Below are positions 36,618 to 43,455 of a stretch of DNA of 64,000 nucleotides, piece by piece; the stretch's first letter is position 1; every line of letters begins with the position of its first letter. Source of the DNA: Treponema phagedenis (GTDB lineage: Bacteria > Spirochaetota > Spirochaetia > Treponematales > Treponemataceae); the NCBI RefSeq assembly GCF_008153345.1, contig NZ_CP042818.1, forward strand, positions 1,984,001 through 2,048,000. Direction: 5' to 3'. A program made the position numbers and the translations under genes. The notes beneath the pieces are model-generated. The model was not told the origin of the DNA, made no database searches, and saw only the letters and a list, made by a program, of their open reading frames with translations.

Positions 36618-36819
36618 TTAAAAACTGATTGAGGTATCAAAAAAAACGTTATACTAATGTAACGTTTTGTAATTAACTTCCTGTTATAAAAATCGGGGTA
36701 TCAACAATAAGGGGCTGTGGATTTAAGCATTCCTATGGTAAATTGCTCGCCGTTGCGCCGTGTCGAACTCATTTTTATAAAATGAAATGAATTAAAAACT
36801 GATTGAGGTATCAAAAAAA
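36618..36819 (+). repeat. 28-bp direct repeats flanking element copy E
   Basis: The same 28 bases (TTAAAAACTGATTGAGGT then ATC and seven A) occur at 36618-36645 and 36792-36819, enclosing 146 bp that consist mainly of the compact dispersed element. This resembles a long target duplication around an inserted unit, but only this copy shows it. Confidence 0.8.
36660..36781 (+). repeat. Dispersed intergenic element, copy E (compact form)
   Basis: Runs TAACGTTTTGTAATTAAC..., TTTAAGCATTCCTATGG, TAAATTGCTCGCCGTTGCG and CCGTGTCGAACTCATTTT. There is no insert at the CCGTTG/CGCCG joint. It lies between the FMN-binding remnant and the CPBP gene. Confidence 0.75.
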
Positions 36820-36868
36820 CACTGCACTAGCCCAAGACGGAAAAGCACCGTATAATCACACCTACAAG

Positions 36869-37342
36869 ATGAATAAGCAGGTACCGCATATATATATTTT
36901 AATTGAGTTTTTAGCTGTGGCTTTAGTGTTGGGTGGGCTTCCTATTTTTATGGAAAAGGCAGCTGCTATTCCTCCCGTTCCGACAGGCAGTTATGAAAAA
37001 CTGCTTTTTGCCTTACGGGTGTTTTTCTTTGCGTTATATGAGGAAGTGCTATATCGCTGGTATTTACCCGAACGGGGAAAATTAGTTTTAAAAACGGTCA
37101 ACACTTCACTATCTTTTGGACAAAAAGTTATAATAGAATGCTTCCCGCTCTTGCTATTTGCTGCGGCTCATCGGTATCTCGGCATAGGCGCCGTAGTGTT
37201 TGCTTTTGTGATGGGGACAATGTTTAGAATGCTCATTCTCGCAGTGCGGAAAAAAGGGATTTCTGTTCTTTGTGCCCTGCTCATAGCTGCCTGTATTCAC
37301 TTTTGCTGGAATATCGGTGTGTATTTTTTCGTTTGGAAATGA
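36869..37342 (+). CDS. CPBP-family intramembrane metalloprotease
   Basis: 157 aa with about four membrane segments. The family motifs are in order: EEVLYR (EExxxR), a second His in AAAHRYLG, and HFCWN (HxxxN). These residues would bind zinc within the membrane. CPBP proteins act in prenyl-protein processing in eukaryotes and in bacteriocin self-immunity or maturation in bacteria; no bacteriocin gene is visible here. The frame extends up to a TTG at 36803 inside the flanking direct repeat, but the ATG at 36869 is the first credible start. It is the last chromosomal gene before the prophage. Confidence 0.8.
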   Translation: MNKQVPHIYILIEFLAVALVLGGLPIFMEKAAAIPPVPTGSYEKLLFALRVFFFALYEEVLYRWYLPERGKLVLKTVNTSLSFGQKVIIECFPLLLFAAAHRYLGIGAVVFAFVMGTMFRMLILAVRKKGISVLCALLIAACIHFCWNIGVYFFVWK

Positions 37343-37459
37343 TTACGAAAACAGCTCCTGTATCCCTATTGACTAATTCAATAATTTATAGTATCTACCA
37401 TTATATAAGCAAACAGATACCTTCACTACAAGGCTCTGCAAAACCATAAAAACGCAAAT

Positions 37460-37480
37460 TGACACTTAAAATGACACTTA
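37460..37480 (+). repeat. Tandem TGACACTTA repeats before the integrase
   Basis: TGACACTTA at 37460-37468 and again at 37472-37480, each preceded by A-rich sequence. Short direct repeats just upstream of a tyrosine integrase gene are typical arm-type binding sites, so these may mark the attachment region. Confidence 0.45.
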
Positions 37481-37513
37481 CAAATAAGATTAATTTGCGA
37501 ATGTGGAGACTAA

Positions 37514-38800
37514 ATGCGGGGCTATCCTTTTACCTTGTTTAAACGCAAGAATTCGCCTTATTACTATGTCAGGTTTAAAAACGAAAAGACGGGAAAATAT
37601 TTTACGACTCAATACAGCACCAAAGAGAAAACAAAAGCGGAAGCTTTAAAAGTAGCTATTGATTGGCTCATTAACGGAATCGGGACAACTCAGAAAAAAA
37701 GCCTGCAAATCTTAACTATTGTCAATTTGTGTCAGACTGAAATAAACACAAAAGAAGAGGCAGAACTTATTCTAAAGATTTTACAAAAAAAAGGCTTACT
37801 GAAAACCTATGTACTGCCTGATGCTACAAACGATATTTCATTTATCGATTATTTAAAGCAATATTGGGACTGGGACAACAGCGAGGCGCTCAAAGAAAAA
37901 AGACGAAAAGAAAAAAGTATACACAAAACTTATGTGTATATACAAAATACGCGTATTGATAGATACTATGTTTCCTTCTTTAAAGACAAAGCATTAGGAG
38001 CTTTAACAAAAAAAGACTTTAAAAATTTTATAGATATTGTTTTACAACCACTTAACATTTCTTTTGGTACAAAAAATAATATTCTAAGAACCGCACGCAC
38101 TGCTTTAAAATATGCATATGACAACGAAATTATTCAAGATGACATTATGGCTGGATTGGTCTTTTTTGGTGGAAAAACAAAAAAACGGGATATTCTTCCT
38201 CCGGAAACAGTAAGAGCTGTTTTTCAAGCCAAATGGAATGATAGAAGGGCGTATCTTGCAAACCTTCTAGCAATGATTACAGGGCTCCGTGTTGGAGAAG
38301 TTCAAGGGCTAAGACGTAAAGACTTGGGAGAATCCTGCATATACTTACGTAATTCTTGGAGCCCTATTGATAAATTGAAAGTACCTAAAAATACAGAACC
38401 TCGTATTGTTGTAGTGCCGCGATTTTTAATACAAAGCTTAATCGACTTGGTAAATAATACGCCCCATCCTTATAGCGAAGACAACTATGTTTTTTGGTCA
38501 ACGGCGAGAGCAGACAACCCTATTGACCGTAAGCTGATTCTTCTTGAACTTAGAGCTGCACTGCAAAACATAGGGATGAGTAAAGAAGAAAGCGAAAAAT
38601 ACTGTTTCCATGGTTGGCGGCACTTTTACGCATCCCACATGAAAGGCAAAATTGAAGATAAACTCTTACAATCACAAACAGGGCACAAAACCCTTGCGAT
38701 GCTCAATCATTACTCCGACCATGAAATGCAAGATGATTTTCAGAAAATCGCAAAGGCGCAAAATGACACATTCGGCAATCTTTTACCGGATGTATTATAA
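37514..38800 (+). CDS. int: Prophage integrase, tyrosine recombinase
   Basis: 428 aa. An N-terminal arm-binding region and a core-binding helical domain (about 100-215) are followed by the catalytic domain with Arg259 (TGLRVGEV), Lys292 as the likely beta-hairpin Lys, His366 and Arg369 (HGWRH), His391 (TGHKT) and nucleophile Tyr400 (NHYSD). All needed residues are present, so the enzyme should be able to integrate or excise the prophage. It is the outermost phage gene on the left and reads inward. Confidence 0.93.
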   Translation: MRGYPFTLFKRKNSPYYYVRFKNEKTGKYFTTQYSTKEKTKAEALKVAIDWLINGIGTTQKKSLQILTIVNLCQTEINTKEEAELILKILQKKGLLKTYVLPDATNDISFIDYLKQYWDWDNSEALKEKRRKEKSIHKTYVYIQNTRIDRYYVSFFKDKALGALTKKDFKNFIDIVLQPLNISFGTKNNILRTARTALKYAYDNEIIQDDIMAGLVFFGGKTKKRDILPPETVRAVFQAKWNDRRAYLANLLAMITGLRVGEVQGLRRKDLGESCIYLRNSWSPIDKLKVPKNTEPRIVVVPRFLIQSLIDLVNNTPHPYSEDNYVFWSTARADNPIDRKLILLELRAALQNIGMSKEESEKYCFHGWRHFYASHMKGKIEDKLLQSQTGHKTLAMLNHYSDHEMQDDFQKIAKAQNDTFGNLLPDVL

Positions 38801-38922
38801 TCCTGTAAAAAGCGCTATTCTTCAATATCCCTTTATAAACCCTTCCCTAAACATTCTACGCCCTCGCCGAAACTGAGTAGCATGAACGGGCGAACATTCG
38901 CCTTGTAATTGATGAACAAACT

Positions 38923-39001
38923 ACAGTAAACACTGTAATTTATATATTTATAATACACCATTTATTGTAATTGTCAATAGTTTTTTTACAGTTTTTACTG
39001 T
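38923..39001. promoter_or_regulatory. Paired palindromic operators ACAGTnnnnACTGT
   Basis: ACAGTAAACACTGT at 38923-38936 and ACAGTTTTTACTGT at 38988-39001 share arms ACAGT/ACTGT with a 4-base centre and lie 65 bases (about six helical turns) apart. Between them a minus-strand promoter (TTGACA, 17 bases, ATTATA) faces the integrase end. They lie just before the first repressor gene and are the best candidates for its binding sites. Confidence 0.6.
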
Positions 39002-39023
39002 GTTTTTTGCCGATAATTACAAT

Positions 39024-39305
39024 ATGGACATTGTATCTTTCTGGGAAACCATAAAAAGCCTTATAAAGCAACGCCACACAACTCAAAGGGGATTATCAAC
39101 AACTTGCGGCTTCGCGCCCCGTGCGATAGAAACATGGATTGCCGCAAACCAACTCCCTGACGCTTTCCAAGTATACACAATCGCTAAAACTCTCGGGGTG
39201 TCGGTTGAGTATCTCGTAACCGGTGCCCCCACTGACAACACACAGGAACTGCAAAATATTAAAAACACATTGCTTGAAGTAGTCCGTAAGATTGATAGCT
39301 TATAA
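39024..39305 (+). CDS. Phage repressor-like helix-turn-helix protein 1
   Basis: 93 aa from the ATG at 39024. A Cro/C1-type HTH occupies the first two thirds (RGLSTTCGFAPRAIETWIAANQLPDAFQVYTIAKTLGVSVEYLVTG), followed by a short C-terminal helix (ELQNIKNTLLEVVRKID) that probably dimerises. No RecA-cleavage domain is present, so induction would need another trigger. No Shine-Dalgarno is visible; CCGATAATTAC lies directly before the start, as it does before the second repressor, suggesting a leaderless mRNA. Confidence 0.8.
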   Translation: MDIVSFWETIKSLIKQRHTTQRGLSTTCGFAPRAIETWIAANQLPDAFQVYTIAKTLGVSVEYLVTGAPTDNTQELQNIKNTLLEVVRKIDSL

Positions 39306-39417
39306 TAACTTGTTTAAGTTTATTATATAGTTATTATAACTTGTTTTAATAAATAGTCAACTATATTTTTGCTTAAAAAAGATATTTTTTTGTATTTTTT
39401 AACCGATAATTACTTAT

Positions 39418-39711
39418 ATGAGTGATAATGCCTCTTTTTTTTATGAGAGAATAAAAACACTGGTTAAGTCTCAACAAAAAGTTACGCTACAAGCGTTTAT
39501 CGAAGAGGTTGGAATAAACTATAATTCCTACACTTCCGCTCGCCAATACGGGAATATTCTGCGAGGAGATGAATGCGTAAAAATCGCTCAAGCACTTAAT
39601 GTATCAGTAGAATACTTAGTAACCGGACAAACCACTGAAAACGCTCAAAAACTGCAAAAGATAAAAAACGCACTACTGGAACTTGCCGATGAGGTAGACA
39701 CAATACAATAA
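39418..39711 (+). CDS. Phage repressor-like helix-turn-helix protein 2
   Basis: 97 aa, paralogue of the preceding gene: both end with the block V-S-V-E-Y-L-V-T-G then a LQ-IKN-LLEL helix. The HTH region is QQKVTLQAFIEEVGINYNSYTSARQYGNILRGDECVKIAQALN. The start again follows CCGATAATTAC with no ribosome-binding site. The 112-base gap between the two genes carries two similar ATAACTTGTTTnA segments that may be operators. Two diverged regulators in tandem may set the lysis-lysogeny balance together. Confidence 0.8.
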   Translation: MSDNASFFYERIKTLVKSQQKVTLQAFIEEVGINYNSYTSARQYGNILRGDECVKIAQALNVSVEYLVTGQTTENAQKLQKIKNALLELADEVDTIQ

Positions 39712-39860
39712 CCCTTCCCTAGACACACTACAATCTCGCCGAAACTGAGTAGCATGAACGAAGGAACCGCTTGTAATCGGCTTTTGTAAATAAAATAAAG
39801 AAATAACATAGAGACAAACAATTGTTTTTATGGTAATATAAATAATATAGGAGAATTACT

Positions 39861-40265
39861 ATGGGAACAAAACTATCGATTAAGGATTTTCATTTTGTTG
39901 GGATTGGAATGATATCTATCGCTATACATAATACTAAAACGAATATCGCTCTACAGCCTTTCATGGTATCTTTAGCAAAAGACGGAATATATGAAGCTAT
40001 TGCTATTAATTTCGGAATATTAGCCTCAGGCAAAACAGAAGATGAAGCAATTCGCAGACTCGGGCATAATATTTTTAATTACTTTATTTCATTTGCTAAA
40101 ACAAAAGTATCTACTGAATATGTAACGCACTCTAAGCAGATGGCTGACTTTTTTGAAGAATTTACGAGACTTTCAATAATTCATAAAACATTTTCAAGCC
40201 TGCCTCTTAGCTTTGATAAAGATAATTCGTTTTCCGCTTCTGGGAATTATTATAAGGTTGCATAA
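39861..40265 (+). CDS. Unknown protein with HicB-like segment
   Basis: 134 aa. Residues about 25-75 (PFMVSLAKDGIYEAIAINFGILASGKTEDEAIRRLGHNIFNYF) follow the HicB antitoxin pattern of a partial RNase H fold; the rest has no recognisable domain and there is no terminal DNA-binding motif. A good AGGAG site precedes the ATG. Its stop overlaps the next gene's start (TAATG), so the two are translated together. A toxin-antitoxin or phage-immunity pair is possible but not shown. Confidence 0.55.
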   Translation: MGTKLSIKDFHFVGIGMISIAIHNTKTNIALQPFMVSLAKDGIYEAIAINFGILASGKTEDEAIRRLGHNIFNYFISFAKTKVSTEYVTHSKQMADFFEEFTRLSIIHKTFSSLPLSFDKDNSFSASGNYYKVA

Positions 40266-40582
40266 TGTCAGAGATTTTATTATTTGACTGTGTTTTAAAA
40301 TATTTGCAAGATATAAAAATTATCGGAGAAGAAATAGCAAGCGGAAGTAGAAAAGATGAAAGAAGCCTATGGTACACAGTATCATATTTCTATTATTCAG
40401 GAAAAGGCATATTCGTTTTTGATGTAATAATAGAGAATGGGCAACATTACATTAGGGCTAATACCCTGAAAATATTAGCTCGTTTTAATAAATTTAAGAT
40501 TTCCGATATTGTTAAACAATGCTCTCCTAAAACCGCCACCCCCTCTTCACCTTCAAAAACACCATCGCACCGAGTGCAATAA
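40265..40582 (+). CDS. Unknown small protein coupled to the HicB-like gene
   Basis: 105 aa, no signal peptide or membrane span. It has a predicted beta-rich middle (SLWYTVSYFYYSGKGIFVFDVIIENGQHYIRANTLKILARF) and a Ser/Thr/Pro-rich tail. It lacks the GSHH motif expected of HicA. The last 56 bases overlap the convergent spanin-like gene, a sign of compact phage packing. Translation is coupled to the preceding gene through TAATG. Confidence 0.55.
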   Translation: MSEILLFDCVLKYLQDIKIIGEEIASGSRKDERSLWYTVSYFYYSGKGIFVFDVIIENGQHYIRANTLKILARFNKFKISDIVKQCSPKTATPSSPSKTPSHRVQ

Positions 40583-40967
40583 AAGCCGCTCCTGCAACAG
40601 CTGACAAAATCACAATCGTCCGCTTTTGCTTTTCAATTTTCAATTCCTTTTTGTGATTGTCTTCCGTCATTTTGCTTAGTGCCGCCTGTGCCTCGCTCTC
40701 GTATGCGCTGTAGGATTTTTTTAAACTCTGTAATGTCTCCCGCTCCGTCTGTAATTGATTTTTCAAGCTCGCTTGCAAGCTCGCCGCTTTGTTCAATTTT
40801 TCCCTCAAGCTCTGTATTAGTAATTGCTGCGCTTGTTTGCTCGTCTCCAAGTTTTGACAGATTGTCTCTAACCTTATCAGCTCCGTCTCCGAGATTGTGT
40901 ATTCCGCCTCGTGTGCAGCAGCCGGAAAACAAAAACAGACAAGCAAGCAAAAAAATAATCTTTTCAT
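40527..40967 (-). CDS. Spanin-like inner-membrane protein (frame 2 of an overlapping pair)
   Basis: 146 aa: signal peptide (residues 1-18, MKRLFFCLLVCFCFPAAA), a long periplasmic coiled coil (about 25-110, Gln/Leu/Glu/Lys heptads) and a C-terminal membrane segment (TIVILSAVAGAAFIALGAMVFL) with a basic tail. The ATG overlaps the stop of the 32-aa gene upstream as ATGA. Most of the frame is shared, in another register, with the lipoprotein at 40633-40974. Layout and place next to the endolysin fit an i-spanin-like role, although the usual Rz anchor is N-terminal. Confidence 0.65.
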   Translation of the reverse strand: MKRLFFCLLVCFCFPAAAHEAEYTISETELIRLETICQNLETSKQAQQLLIQSLREKLNKAASLQASLKNQLQTERETLQSLKKSYSAYESEAQAALSKMTEDNHKKELKIEKQKRTIVILSAVAGAAFIALGAMVFLKVKRGWRF

Positions 40968-40974
40968 TTTTCAT
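40633..40974 (-). CDS. Spanin-like lipoprotein (frame 1 of an overlapping pair)
   Basis: 113 aa. The signal peptide ends in LFLFSGC, with Cys19 as the lipid-bearing residue, and the mature part is helical and charged (DKVRDNLSKLGDE...ELASELEKSI). The ATG at 40974 lies 7 bases before the start of the 146-aa gene, in a different frame, with AGGAGAGG just upstream of both. 335 bases therefore encode two exported proteins. An outer-membrane lipoprotein nested with a coiled-coil inner-membrane partner is the arrangement of Rz/Rz1 spanins. Confidence 0.65.
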   Translation of the reverse strand: MKNEKIIFLLACLFLFSGCCTRGGIHNLGDGADKVRDNLSKLGDEQTSAAITNTELEGKIEQSGELASELEKSITDGAGDITEFKKILQRIRERGTGGTKQNDGRQSQKGIEN

Positions 40975-41062
40975 GTTCCTCTCCTGAAAACAGGTTTAAA
41001 AATATCGCAGCAAATGCAAAACCGAATAAAAGAAATAATACAAAACATCTACCGACAATCAT
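40964..41062 (-). CDS. 32-aa single-span membrane protein of the lysis cassette
   Basis: Found by translation: MIVGRCFVLFLLFGFAFAAI..., one hydrophobic segment and a short acidic tail (SGEEHEK). Its ATG overlaps the endolysin stop (ATGA) and its stop overlaps the ATG of the 146-aa spanin-like protein, also as ATGA. The two coupled overlaps make it likely that it is translated. Size and position allow a small holin or antiholin, but no family match can be claimed. Confidence 0.55.
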   Translation of the reverse strand: MIVGRCFVLFLLFGFAFAAIFLNLFSGEEHEK

Positions 41063-41478
41063 CCAATCCCTTCCTTTTTTCGCAAAAAACCTAAAATATA
41101 GGTATACGATCGGGTAACAATATACGTCCCCGTTTGTGCAAAGCCATCCTGTTCAAATACGGTCAGTGTTTCCTTGTCGGCACTGATAACAATTGCCACG
41201 TGCCCGTATTTATTCCCTTTTGTCGGCATAAAAACTGCAACGTCCCCTGCTTGCGGCTTTCCTTTTGTACGCGGTATTCGCTCGAAATACTTCATCTCTA
41301 GCGGCAGCTTTTCATATTTTGTATATAACTCGCTTGCGCCGATTACTCCGCCTGTGTGCGGGATTTTCAGCACGTCCTTACAGTACTGCCGGAAAAGGTC
41401 AACGCACTGTGCGCCGTAATGCCCGTCATAGTCTACTTTTTTCCCGAGATATTTTTTTACAAACTCATCTAAGCTCAT
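41059..41478 (-). CDS. Phage endolysin with CHAP (cysteine-histidine peptidase) domain
   Basis: 139 aa, a single CHAP/NlpC-P60-type domain: catalytic Cys in YGAQCVDLFRQY (about residue 25), His in KYGHVAIVI (about residue 94), and the GDVAVFMP strand between them. It would cleave a peptide or amide bond in peptidoglycan. There is no signal peptide, so a holin is needed for release. It overlaps the upstream gene by 14 bp and the following 32-aa gene by 4 bp, forming a tight lysis unit. Confidence 0.85.
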   Translation of the reverse strand: MSLDEFVKKYLGKKVDYDGHYGAQCVDLFRQYCKDVLKIPHTGGVIGASELYTKYEKLPLEMKYFERIPRTKGKPQAGDVAVFMPTKGNKYGHVAIVISADKETLTVFEQDGFAQTGTYIVTRSYTYILGFLRKKEGIG

Positions 41479-42256
41479 TTACTCCCCCTTCACTTCCTTT
41501 GACACTGACATTTTTCAATTTTGATAAGTATTTTTTATTTTTTTCGATTGGATATGCAATACTGTTTTCTATGTATTCATCTGTTTTAAAATATCGCTTT
41601 GACATTTCATACATGCGGATTTTTTCTTCAATGTGTTTTGTGAAAAGGTCAATAACTTCGTCCTCCCATTCTGATATAAGCTGCTCTAGGGGTTTTTTTA
41701 CCTCCGCCCATTCAGGATATTTTTCGCCACATGATACTTTTGATATACGCAATAAAAATGTTGAGTAGGCATCTCTAATATCTTTGAGGATATCGTTTAG
41801 ATACGCCCTGCGCTCATCGCCGCTTAACTTCTCCCGCATGTTGTTGTAGTCAAGCCGCTCGTTCAATTCATCTTTAATAATGTTGATTGTAGATATTGAC
41901 GGGAAAGGGCAATGGATAAACGGTTCAAACATTGTCGCTATCTTTTCATCCATACGACGCACCGATCGCCGCAAATCGGCGGTTAAGTGTGCGTCAATAT
42001 CCATGCTTTTTTTAAAAAGACTTTTCCGCAATTCTTCGTCGTGCATCACCATTGCCGTTTTCCGCTCCGCCTCTTTTTCTTTTAACTCAATATCTTGTTT
42101 TATGTCCTCTATTTTCTCGTCCATCTTCCCGATAGAAAGGCTTTTATCGCCCATCCCAAAGCGGATGCCCTTCATCATAATCACGATAAAAACAAGGAAG
42201 GCTATAACTAAAATAACGCCCCACCCGATAGGCGGTATCCCCGCTGCTTTTTCCAT
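41465..42256 (-). CDS. Membrane-anchored coiled-coil phage protein
   Basis: 263 aa from the ATG at 42256, which follows AGGAG (the frame itself extends to 42304). An N-terminal membrane span (about 8-29, IGWGVILVIAFLVFIVIMM) is followed by a long charged helical region, with a coiled coil at about 40-80 (KIEDIKQDIELKEKEAERK). It overlaps the endolysin start, so it belongs to the lysis operon. No known holin or spanin family recognised. Confidence 0.7.
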   Translation of the reverse strand: MEKAAGIPPIGWGVILVIAFLVFIVIMMKGIRFGMGDKSLSIGKMDEKIEDIKQDIELKEKEAERKTAMVMHDEELRKSLFKKSMDIDAHLTADLRRSVRRMDEKIATMFEPFIHCPFPSISTINIIKDELNERLDYNNMREKLSGDERRAYLNDILKDIRDAYSTFLLRISKVSCGEKYPEWAEVKKPLEQLISEWEDEVIDLFTKHIEEKIRMYEMSKRYFKTDEYIENSIAYPIEKNKKYLSKLKNVSVKGSEGGVNELR

Positions 42257-42357
42257 TCTAACACTCCTGTTACTCGCATTATAACGACAAGCCGCACGTA
42301 ACACAAATTAAGCATACACAAAACAAGGGAAGAAGTTTTATAACCGGAATAATAATA

Positions 42358-42385
42358 TTGACAGTTTTTGTTAAACAAGTAAAAT
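42358..42385 (+). promoter_or_regulatory. Promoter of the rightward lipoprotein gene
   Basis: TTGACA (42358-42363), 16 bases, TAAAAT (42380-42385), 33 bases before the ATG. It faces against the late genes, so the lipoprotein can be made during lysogeny. Confidence 0.6.
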
Positions 42386-42418
42386 ACTAATAACGATATT
42401 TAAGAAAGAGGTCGTAAA

Positions 42419-42931
42419 ATGAAAAAGATGGTTTTAATTTTAGGTGCTGTGATCTGCGTTTTAGGTCTTTTTGGATGCCAAACAAACAAAACGGCTGACG
42501 TAATTATTAAAAATAACTCTAGCTATGATGCTGTAGTTGCTTTGCGGAATTTTAAGGAGGATAGTAAGAAAATTGTTGGCGATGTAATCTTTCCATTAAA
42601 AAAAGGAGAATCAATCGTCGTAACAATGTATGATGATAAACACATAAAATTGGCAAGTATCAATCGGCATTCTTTAAAGAAAATATCACAAAATGAATAT
42701 CAAATTTTGGATAGCGTTGCCATGCTTTTTAAAGTTTATAATAAAACAAATGAAGATGTTGTCTTGTTTGATCAAAATAATCTAATTGATAAACTAACCA
42801 TCGCAAGGGATGAAGAAAAAGAAATTTCTGTATTTAATTCTGCACAGTTACAGCTTAAAGCAATGACTGCTAACGATAACATTATTCTAAAACCTGAACT
42901 ACAAGAACGTTCTATTATCATACATTATTAG
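42419..42931 (+). CDS. Prophage-borne lipoprotein, unknown function
   Basis: 170 aa. The signal peptide ends LGLFGC (lipid Cys20). The mature part is beta-rich, without recognised domains. It reads opposite to the surrounding late genes and has its own promoter, the hallmark of a moron expressed from the lysogen. AAGAGG lies just before the ATG. Possible roles are surface alteration or superinfection exclusion, both inferred from position. Confidence 0.75.
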   Translation: MKKMVLILGAVICVLGLFGCQTNKTADVIIKNNSSYDAVVALRNFKEDSKKIVGDVIFPLKKGESIVVTMYDDKHIKLASINRHSLKKISQNEYQILDSVAMLFKVYNKTNEDVVLFDQNNLIDKLTIARDEEKEISVFNSAQLQLKAMTANDNIILKPELQERSIIIHY

Positions 42932-43004
42932 CTTTAAGATAATTTTAGGAACCCTTCATGATAAAAAGGGAAGAGCATTTAGAGAAAAAAATTGATAAAA
43001 AAGC

Positions 43005-43451
43005 TTAAAGTGTTTTAAGTAAAGATACTTTGTCAATTACAAGTTCTTCTTTATCAATTACAAAATTTGGTGATAAAAATACCAGTGTCAGTGTATTATC
43101 TTGTATTGAAAATGGTATATACAAAATCAGATCATTTCCATATTCTTTATAACCTTCTCGTTTTGCCCGTATAACGTTTCCATCAACTGAATACGTATAA
43201 GTTATGACTTTTTTTTCTGTTAAATCCTGATTTTTAGATGTTTCCGGCCATTTGGTTATAATAATTTTATCTTTTTCAAATTCAAATACATAAACATGCT
43301 CTTGACCATACGCCTCATAAGAATAGCGATATGTGCCGCTCCAAGTACCAATTAATGGTCTTTTCTGCTTTGGAATATTCCATAGCGGATTACATGAAGT
43401 TAACACACACGCTAAAAAAACTGTAGTAAAAACAAACATCGTTTTTTTCAT
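43005..43451 (-). CDS. Prophage lipoprotein, lipocalin-like, paralogue 1
   Basis: 148 aa. The signal peptide ends LTSC (Cys20). The mature part begins with a GTWSGTYRY segment and continues with alternating strands including ITYTYSVDGNVIRAKREGY. The next gene on the same strand (43456) shares the GTW-G start and the Y-VDGN-I-AK block, so the pair arose by duplication. The pattern recalls small lipocalin-like beta-barrel lipoproteins. Not a structural phage protein by appearance. Confidence 0.7.
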   Translation of the reverse strand: MKKTMFVFTTVFLACVLTSCNPLWNIPKQKRPLIGTWSGTYRYSYEAYGQEHVYVFEFEKDKIIITKWPETSKNQDLTEKKVITYTYSVDGNVIRAKREGYKEYGNDLILYIPFSIQDNTLTLVFLSPNFVIDKEELVIDKVSLLKTL

Positions 43452-43455
43452 ACTT

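Larger units (their letters stand above)
38838..39760 (+). repeat. 51-bp direct repeats bracketing the two repressor genes
   Basis: Copy 1 (38838-38888) follows the integrase and copy 2 (39710-39760) overlaps the end of the second repressor region. They start AACCCTTCCCTA and end CTCGCCGAAACTGAGTAGCA TGAACG, with six differences in 51 positions. They are 872 bp apart and enclose both repressors and the operator region. Their role is unknown. Confidence 0.85.

Noticed and set aside
37343-37513. Attachment core of the prophage
   Set aside because: No tRNA or other usual target is at this end and the other end is outside the window, so no core repeat can be identified.
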